From: Leptotrichiaceae bacterium
GTDB taxonomy: Bacteria; Fusobacteriota; Fusobacteriia; Fusobacteriales; Leptotrichiaceae
Assembly (NCBI GenBank): GCA_030532815.1
Contig: JAUNKI010000021.1
Coordinates: 1-18,303 of the forward strand
Length of the DNA stretch: 18,303 bases
Reading direction: 5' to 3'
Shown: positions 13,472 to 18,303 of the stretch, in pieces
How the letters are laid out: the number at the start of each line of letters is the position of its first letter
Numbering within the stretch: the stretch's first letter is position 1
Translations under genes and position numbers: made by a program
The notes under the pieces: model-generated
Told to the model about the DNA's origin: nothing
The model's database searches: none
Seen by the model: the letters and a program-made list of their open reading frames with translations, nothing else

Positions 13472-16201
13472 ATGAACAAAAAATATGATTTTCCTGTAAT
13501 TGCTCATACTCACTGGGACAGAGAGTGGTATTTTACTACGTCCTGTTCAAAAATATATTCTCTGAACCATTTCAGAGAAATATTTGATGTACTTGAAAAT
13601 AATCCTGATTTCAGACATTTTTTACTTGATGCCCAAATGTCAATTATAGATGATTATCTGGAATTTCATCCTGATGACGAAAAAAGAATAAAAAAACTGG
13701 TTTCAGAAGAAAAGCTTATAATCGGTCCGTGGTATACACAGACAGACCAAATGGTAATAAGCGGTGAATCCATTATAAGAAATCTGTATTACGGTATTGA
13801 AAGGGCGAAGTATTTCGGCGGTTATATGAAAACGGGATATATGCCCGATTCTTTCGGACAGTCGGCACAGATGCCCCAGATACTTAACGGATTTGATATT
13901 ATTCATAATACATTTAAAAGAGGTCTGGGTGACAAACATTATCCCAAAAATGAATTTTACTGGGAAGCTCCTGACGGAAGTAGGGTTTTTAATGTATATT
14001 TGGACAGATACGGAAATTTTGTCTATTTTACTTCAAAAGAAGAAAGTCTGAACAGTATAGTTGAAAAAATGAAAGATGAAACTGACAGAAGATCCCTTAT
14101 AGGAACTTTGACATTATTTAACGGAGAAGATCAGCGTCCTATAAGAAAAAATCTTCCTGAAATTATAGAAAAACTTAATAATTTACATAAAGACTGTAAT
14201 TTCTACTTTTCTACCGTAGATAAGACAATGAAGAAAATGGAAAATAACGGGTATTCTTATGAAACGGTAAAAGGAGAAATGACTTCAGGACAGTTCAGTA
14301 GAGTGCATAAATCTATTTATTCCACCCGTGCCGACCTGAAAATAAAAAATAATAAAAATGAAAATTGCATTGTAAATATATCCGAACCTTTAAGTTCCAT
14401 AGCTTACAAATTGGGATTTACATATGAAAATAAAGTTTTTGAGAGAATATGGAAACTTATGGCGGAAAATGCCGCACATGACAGTATAGGAATGTGTAAT
14501 TCTGATGAAACGAACAGAAGTATAGAATACAGATATGATACTGTAAAGTCGTTGGCAGATAATCTGAATGAATTGAAAATGAGGGAAATAGGTTCGAGTA
14601 TTCCTGAAAAAGATATTTTTCAATTTCAGGTTTATAATTTTCTTCCGTATGAAAGAAGCGGAGTTTTAAAAGCGGAAATCTTCACTCCGTTTAATAACGT
14701 GGAAATTTATGATATTGAAGGTAATATTTATGAAAGTGAAATTCTGGCAAGCGTAGAACTGGAGGAACGTATAAAAAATAAGATGAAGTCTGAAGTCGGT
14801 TTCAATACGAATGATGAACCTAAATGGATAAAGGAGAATGTTGAAATATATAAAACAGTAATTTTAATTTATATTGAAGGTTTGCCTGCTATGGGATACA
14901 GGACATTTTTTGTGAGGGAAAAGAAAAACAATGAATTTGAATGGGGATTTATTCCTGAGACTACGTCGACAGAATGGAAAAGTTGTATTGAAAACGGAGT
15001 TCTGAATGTGACAGTTTGTGAAAACGGTTCATTTATTATAGAGAATATAAAAGAAAATATGATAAAGGAAGGTTTTCTTATTTTTGAAAATTCAGGAGAT
15101 GACGGTGACACTTATGATTATTCAGAGCCTTATAATGATATGGTACTGACAAGTGAAAAATCTTTGATGAAAATATTGGAAATAAAAAACAGCTTTCTTT
15201 TAAGTGAAATAAAATATTCTCTGAAAATGAAAATTCCTTACAATTTGAACATGAGAGAAAAAAATGAAAATAATGTTGAAACGGAATTTATTATTACATT
15301 GTCTCTGGAAAAAAACAGTTCTCTTTTAAGAGTAAACATAGAAACTGAAAATAAGTCGATAGAACATCGGGTACGGATACTTTTTAGAACAGGAATAGAA
15401 AGTGTCGAATCTATTGCTGATCAGCAGTTCGGTACAATAAGAAGACCTGTTTATTTACCTGAAGTTGAAAACTGGAAGGAAAACGGTTGGAATGAAAAAC
15501 CGAGAACTATAGAACCTATGCAGTCTTTTGTTTCCCTTGCAAATGAATATGAAAATGTGAGTATTATTACCGACTGTGTCAGAGAATATCAGATAATAGG
15601 AGAAAAATATGATACGATAGCTCTTACTTTGTTCAGATCGGTTCCCAGAATGGGAAAGTCCGATTTAAAAGACAGGCCGGGCAGGGCTTCGGGAATAGCT
15701 GACTGGGAAACTCCTGATGCCCGATTATTGAAAAAAATGGAATTCAATTTTGCAGTTTTTGTAGGAAAAGGAAAGTATTCTCCTGCAAAGGTAGGAAATA
15801 AGGTTAAGGAATATCTGGCACCTTTTCAGTATTATCAGGCAGCTGAATTTAAAAATGTGGATTTGTTCTTTTTGATGAATAAACCTGAAGTTCAGGGGAT
15901 ACCGTTTAATTATTCGATGTTTTCCTTTGAAAATCAGGACTGCCTTCTCAGTACAGTAAAAAAAGCTGAAAAGGAAGAAGCTGTTATTGTTCGTGTTTAC
16001 AATCCTGATGATATAAATATATCCGATTTTAATATGATATATAATGAAGATGTCTCAAATATATCCTTTGTAAAATTTAATGAGGAAACTGTTATGAATG
16101 ATATTGATTTTAATTTTACTAGTAACAAAGAAAGTCCACTAAATGTCATTAAAGTTAATGAAATTAAAACATGTCAGGCTTTAAGTATTAAAATAAAGTA
16201 G
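13472..16201 (+). CDS. mngB: GH38 alpha-mannosidase, MngB-like (909 aa)
   Basis: GH38 enzymes are metal-dependent retaining alpha-mannosidases. The sequence begins with the family's first metal site, AHTHWDREWY (His14, Asp16). The nucleophile motif is YMPDSFGQSAQMPQIL with Asp126, and the third metal site is AAHDSIGMCNSDETN with His336 and Asp337. The remaining 550 residues form the beta-rich C-terminal domains, including RTGIESVESIADQQFG and FRSVPRMGKSDLKDRPGR. No signal peptide is present, so it is cytoplasmic, as needed for cleaving a PTS-phosphorylated substrate. E. coli MngB (about 877 aa) releases mannose 6-phosphate and glycerate from imported phospho-mannosylglycerate; the same role is likely but not certain here. 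The ribosome site GAGG (13462-13465) lies in the end of the EIIC gene, one base apart. The gene closes the operon; a hairpin terminator follows. Confidence 0.9.
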   Translation: MNKKYDFPVIAHTHWDREWYFTTSCSKIYSLNHFREIFDVLENNPDFRHFLLDAQMSIIDDYLEFHPDDEKRIKKLVSEEKLIIGPWYTQTDQMVISGESIIRNLYYGIERAKYFGGYMKTGYMPDSFGQSAQMPQILNGFDIIHNTFKRGLGDKHYPKNEFYWEAPDGSRVFNVYLDRYGNFVYFTSKEESLNSIVEKMKDETDRRSLIGTLTLFNGEDQRPIRKNLPEIIEKLNNLHKDCNFYFSTVDKTMKKMENNGYSYETVKGEMTSGQFSRVHKSIYSTRADLKIKNNKNENCIVNISEPLSSIAYKLGFTYENKVFERIWKLMAENAAHDSIGMCNSDETNRSIEYRYDTVKSLADNLNELKMREIGSSIPEKDIFQFQVYNFLPYERSGVLKAEIFTPFNNVEIYDIEGNIYESEILASVELEERIKNKMKSEVGFNTNDEPKWIKENVEIYKTVILIYIEGLPAMGYRTFFVREKKNNEFEWGFIPETTSTEWKSCIENGVLNVTVCENGSFIIENIKENMIKEGFLIFENSGDDGDTYDYSEPYNDMVLTSEKSLMKILEIKNSFLLSEIKYSLKMKIPYNLNMREKNENNVETEFIITLSLEKNSSLLRVNIETENKSIEHRVRILFRTGIESVESIADQQFGTIRRPVYLPEVENWKENGWNEKPRTIEPMQSFVSLANEYENVSIITDCVREYQIIGEKYDTIALTLFRSVPRMGKSDLKDRPGRASGIADWETPDARLLKKMEFNFAVFVGKGKYSPAKVGNKVKEYLAPFQYYQAAEFKNVDLFFLMNKPEVQGIPFNYSMFSFENQDCLLSTVKKAEKEEAVIVRVYNPDDINISDFNMIYNEDVSNISFVKFNEETVMNDIDFNFTSNKESPLNVIKVNEIKTCQALSIKIK

Positions 16202-16227
16202 GGAAAAGTAGGATGTGAAAAATTTAA

Positions 16228-16266
16228 TTCCCCTTCTAATTAAGTGAAAACCTGTTAGAAGGGGGA
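16228..16266. terminator. Hairpin terminator between convergent genes
   Basis: TTCCCCTTCTAA (16228-16239) pairs with TTAGAAGGGGGA (16255-16266) over 12 bp with one G-U pair and a 15-nt loop. Read on the minus strand it is followed by TTAAATTTTT, a good T tail, so it ends the small zinc-ribbon gene. On the + strand the tail is weak (GAGATTTAC), but the strong stem may still stop transcription from the mannosidase. Confidence 0.8.
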
Positions 16267-16271
16267 GAGAT

Positions 16272-16517
16272 TTACAAATTATTACATTCGATACTGTCAG
16301 AAGTGTCGGAATTATTTATATCTGAACGGCAATGGATACATTGATTTTGTATTTCGGCTGAATTATTTGGAGTAGCTCTTAGTTCAGTTTTTCCAAAAAA
16401 ATCATCAGGATAAAAAATATGAATGTTGCCATTTTTTTTAGAACAGTTAGGGCAAGATTTATATCCTTTTTTTCTAATGGACTTATTTAATTCTTTACTG
16501 CAATAAGAACATGTCAT
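16272..16517 (-). CDS. Small zinc-ribbon protein of unknown function (81 aa)
   Basis: Two CxxC pairs near the N-terminus (Cys3/Cys6 and Cys22/Cys25) form a likely four-cysteine zinc ribbon (MTCSYCSKEL...YKSCPNCSKK). A third CxxC (Cys60/Cys63, QCIHCRS) follows the phrase IHIFYPDDFFGKTELRATPNN. From memory, a similar order (FYP, GxTxxRxTxNN, then QxxCxxCR) occurs at the start of some HNH-nuclease-associated proteins, but no nuclease domain is present and the tail is short and polar. I chose the ATG at 16517 over the upstream in-frame ATG at 16535, because the AAAGGAGAGG ribosome site lies between them. It has its own promoter and terminator, so it is monocistronic. It stands between the sugar operon and the restriction-modification genes, facing away from the latter. 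A nucleic-acid-binding role is plausible; no function is assigned. Confidence 0.65.
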   Translation of the reverse strand: MTCSYCSKELNKSIRKKGYKSCPNCSKKNGNIHIFYPDDFFGKTELRATPNNSAEIQNQCIHCRSDINNSDTSDSIECNNL

Positions 16518-16542
16518 TTTTACCTCTCCTTTCATTTTTTGA

Positions 16543-16571
16543 ATTATATATTATTTTGCAAGATAAATCAA
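16543..16571 (-). promoter_or_regulatory. Promoter of the zinc-ribbon gene
   Basis: On the minus strand TTGATT (16571-16566) and a perfect TATAAT (16548-16543) are 17 nt apart. Transcription would start near 16536, about 19 nt before the chosen ATG at 16517. That leaves just room for the AAAGGAGAGG ribosome site, excludes the upstream ATG, and supports the shorter start. Confidence 0.65.
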
Positions 16572-16836
16572 GTAGATTTCAAAAAGATAGGATACATGTA
16601 CAAATATAAAATATATGTTATAAAAAGATCAAAAATAAATAGTTTAAGATGTGTTTTAGCTTTTTATTTCTATTCAGTAGCATCTATAGGAGATTACTAA
16701 AACATTTAAGTGTATCATTTTATAGGTGATATGATGTTTTATATTGCTGCTGCTTCAGAATTATTATATCTTAATTGTATATTTGATTATTCATGGAAAA
16801 GTATAGTTTTGATTGATTTATATTATATCAGAAATC
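16572..16836. other. AT-rich spacer between the zinc-ribbon and methyltransferase genes
   Basis: The divergent gap between these genes is 393 nt (16518-16910) and holds one promoter for each direction at its ends. The middle has an 8-bp inverted repeat TAAAACAT/ATGTTTTA (16698-16705 with 16734-16741), which could be an operator or hairpin. No C-protein gene, tRNA or other convincing gene is visible. Confidence 0.5.
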
Positions 16837-16865
16837 TTTACTAAATTCATGAAATATATTATAAT
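16837..16865 (+). promoter_or_regulatory. Promoter of the restriction-modification genes
   Basis: TTTACT (16837-16842, four of six) and a perfect TATAAT (16860-16865) are separated by 17 nt. Transcription would begin near 16872, about 40 nt before the methyltransferase ATG and its GGGAGG ribosome site. No separate promoter is evident for the endonuclease. Confidence 0.55.
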
Positions 16866-16910
16866 AACTGTAAATTAGTGAAAAAATAGAAAAGAAGGGA
16901 GGAAAAAAGA

Positions 16911-17759
16911 ATGGCTAAAAATATTTTGATCAGTCCTATTTTAAAATGGGTCGGTGGAAAAAGACAGATACTATCAGAAATTATGCCTTTAATAAATAAA
17001 AAATATTCTACGTATGTTGAGCCGTTTGTAGGTGGAGGAGCAGTTTTATTTGAGTTGCAACCTAAAAAGGCTATTATCAATGATTTAAATAAAGAGCTCA
17101 TAAATGTGTATATGACAGTTAGAGATTTTCCTGAAGAACTTATAGAAGAACTGAAAAAGCATGATGAACAGAATACGGAAAAATATTTTTACAAATTGAG
17201 AGCTTTAGATCGGGAGTCAGATTATGAAACAATAAGCAATATAGAAAAAGCTGCAAGGATAGTTTATTTAAATAAAACTTGTTATAATGGACTATACAGA
17301 GTCAATTCTGCAGGTCAGTTTAATACTCCATATGGAAAATATAAAAATCCAAATATAGTCAACGAATCTGCAATTAGAGCAATTTCAAAATATTTTAGAG
17401 AAGTGAATATAGAGATTAGGCAAGGTGATTATAAGGAAATATTAAAAGGTTTGAGGAAAAGTTCATTTGTATATCTGGATCCGCCATATATGCCTATTTC
17501 CTCTTCTTCTTCTTTTACAGGTTATACTGAAAACGGATTTTCATATGAGCAACAGGTTATATTGAAACAGGAATGTGACAAACTTAGAAAAAAAGGGATT
17601 TCGTTTTTACAGTCAAATTCCGACTGTAGTGAAATAAGAGAATTGTATAAAGAATACGAGATTAAATCTGTTAAAGCAAAAAGGAGCATTAATAGTATAG
17701 GAAATAAACGCGGAGAAATTAATGAGGTGTTAATTTATTATGTGCCGAAAAGTAAATAA
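16911..17759 (+). CDS. dpnM: DpnM/Dam-type DNA adenine-N6 methyltransferase, probably GATC-specific (282 aa)
   Basis: This enzyme transfers methyl groups from S-adenosylmethionine to adenine and protects DNA from the partner nuclease. The D12-class alpha motif order is clear: LKWVGGKRQ at 11-19, the SAM-binding EPFVGGGAVLFEL (37-49), NDLNKELINVY (57-67), and the catalytic DPPY (190-193). NGLYRVNSAGQFNTPYGKYKNP (126-147) is very close to the same region of M.DpnIIA (DpnM) as I remember it, as are YMPISSSSSFTGYT and the Lys/Arg-rich C-terminus. This supports GATC as the target, which is inference from that resemblance. The length fits DpnM (about 284 aa). GGGAGG precedes the ATG at 16911. The final 20 bases overlap the next gene, which starts in another frame. 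Confidence 0.92.
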   Translation: MAKNILISPILKWVGGKRQILSEIMPLINKKYSTYVEPFVGGGAVLFELQPKKAIINDLNKELINVYMTVRDFPEELIEELKKHDEQNTEKYFYKLRALDRESDYETISNIEKAARIVYLNKTCYNGLYRVNSAGQFNTPYGKYKNPNIVNESAIRAISKYFREVNIEIRQGDYKEILKGLRKSSFVYLDPPYMPISSSSSFTGYTENGFSYEQQVILKQECDKLRKKGISFLQSNSDCSEIRELYKEYEIKSVKAKRSINSIGNKRGEINEVLIYYVPKSK

Positions 17760-18303
17760 TTTTACAGCAAATGAAGCATGGAAAGTTTTAATTCAAAAAT
17801 ATGATATTTTAGCAGAGGTTAAGAAAAAAGGCTATTTTTGTATTACAGCAAATCAGATTAAAGAATTTAAAGAGCCAAGATTAATGGCAAAGTGGGACAG
17901 CATAAATTCTTTACCTCCAGTTTTACGTGAAAATAATTTGAATATTTTACCAAATAGCAGAAGTTCCTATATTATCAGTGATTTTATATTATATAAGAAA
18001 ATACCTGAATTAAATGAAAATGTAATTCAAATGACTTCTGTAAATTTTCCTGACTATGAGTCCATTGATATAAATAATATCAGTTCAGAGTCTAACGCGA
18101 TAAATGTTCTGATAATATCCGGCATTCTTGATGATTTTCTAAAGTCAGGTGAAAATACGGCTACTTTTAATGGGAGAATGGGAACGGGAATTTTTAATTT
18201 TGAAGTTGACACATTCAGAAATATAAAAAGAAAAGTTGAGGTAAATAATGCACAATGTGAAATAGACGGGGGATTTGAAAATGAAGATTCTGTTGTAATA
18301 ATA
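17740..18303 (+). CDS. Probable cognate GATC type II restriction endonuclease (partial, C-terminus outside the window)
   Basis: The frame starts at the ATG at 17740 (MCRKVNNFTANEAW), preceded by GAGGTG at a 10-nt spacing, and stays open for 188 codons to the window edge. The first 80 residues look like a winged-helix DNA-binding domain (GYFCITANQIKEFKEPRLMAKW, then LPNSRSSYIIS), seen in some type II restriction enzymes. Next comes FNGRMGTGIFNFEVDTF (143-159) and NNAQCEIDGGFENEDSVVII (169-188). This matches the front of a PD-(D/E)xK core with Asp176 a likely metal ligand; the expected ExK would fall just past the edge. The 20-bp overlap with the methyltransferase supports pairing and translational coupling. 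It resembles DpnII-isoschizomer nucleases more than DpnI. Exact family and cut site cannot be confirmed from the truncated sequence. Confidence 0.8.
   Translation, partial: MCRKVNNFTANEAWKVLIQKYDILAEVKKKGYFCITANQIKEFKEPRLMAKWDSINSLPPVLRENNLNILPNSRSSYIISDFILYKKIPELNENVIQMTSVNFPDYESIDINNISSESNAINVLIISGILDDFLKSGENTATFNGRMGTGIFNFEVDTFRNIKRKVEVNNAQCEIDGGFENEDSVVII

Noticed and set aside
16731..16844. 37-codon + strand mini-ORF (MMFYIAAASELL...) in the spacer
   Set aside because: The ribosome site (GGTG at 3 nt) is weak and badly spaced, no promoter is evident, and the product shows no recognisable feature; chance is likely in AT-rich DNA.
1..18303. CRISPR array, tRNA, rRNA or complete insertion sequence
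   Set aside because: I saw no regularly spaced direct repeats, no tRNA-like cloverleaf or conserved TTCGA arm, no rRNA signature and no transposase or integrase reading frame.

Overview
The window looks like low-G+C DNA (about 30% by eye) from a diderm bacterium. It combines a type IV secretion module of the Gram-negative kind (VirB9- and VirB10-like proteins), a predicted outer-membrane beta-barrel protein and Sec signal peptides with very AT-rich codon use (many ATA, AAA and GAA codons) and strong AGGAG-type ribosome sites. This mix fits Fusobacteriota best, probably the Leptotrichia/Sebaldella/Streptobacillus group. That placement is inference; no rRNA or other taxonomic marker is present.

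Region 1 (1-8805, all + strand) is a tightly packed cluster running in from the left edge. VirB3-like (5362-5604), VirB9/TrbG-like (6557-7372) and VirB10/TrbI-like (7387-8805) proteins identify it as part of a type IV secretion system, probably conjugative. Around them lie genes I cannot assign: a multi-pass membrane protein cut by the window edge, a 754-aa charged cytoplasmic protein, a miniature HU-like protein that seems to lack the DNA-wrapping arm, two small cytoplasmic proteins, two exported proteins and the beta-barrel protein. No VirB4, VirB6, VirB8, VirB11, VirD4, relaxase or integrase is recognisable here; some probably lie further left.

Region 2 (8806-9433) has no gene but is rich in inverted repeats. 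It contains an 81-bp imperfect palindrome, a terminator-like hairpin at 9257-9300 and, just after it, a good candidate promoter (9314-9342) for the next operon.

Region 3 (9434-16201, + strand) is a five-gene sugar operon: a PRD-containing activator with its own EIIB and EIIA domains, separate fructose-family PTS EIIA, EIIB and EIIC proteins, and a GH38 alpha-mannosidase. By analogy with E. coli mngA/mngB it probably imports and phosphorylates an alpha-mannoside such as mannosylglycerate and then cleaves it inside the cell. The regulator has lost most of the canonical PRD histidines.

Region 4 (16202-18303) starts with a hairpin terminator between convergent genes. A small minus-strand zinc-ribbon gene with its own promoter follows, then a + strand DpnM-type GATC adenine methyltransferase that overlaps the start of a probable cognate restriction endonuclease, which the right edge cuts just before its expected catalytic ExK motif. 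My hand count of GATC across the window (22) is well below the simple compositional expectation (about 50 at 30% G+C), which agrees with long-term selection by such a system.
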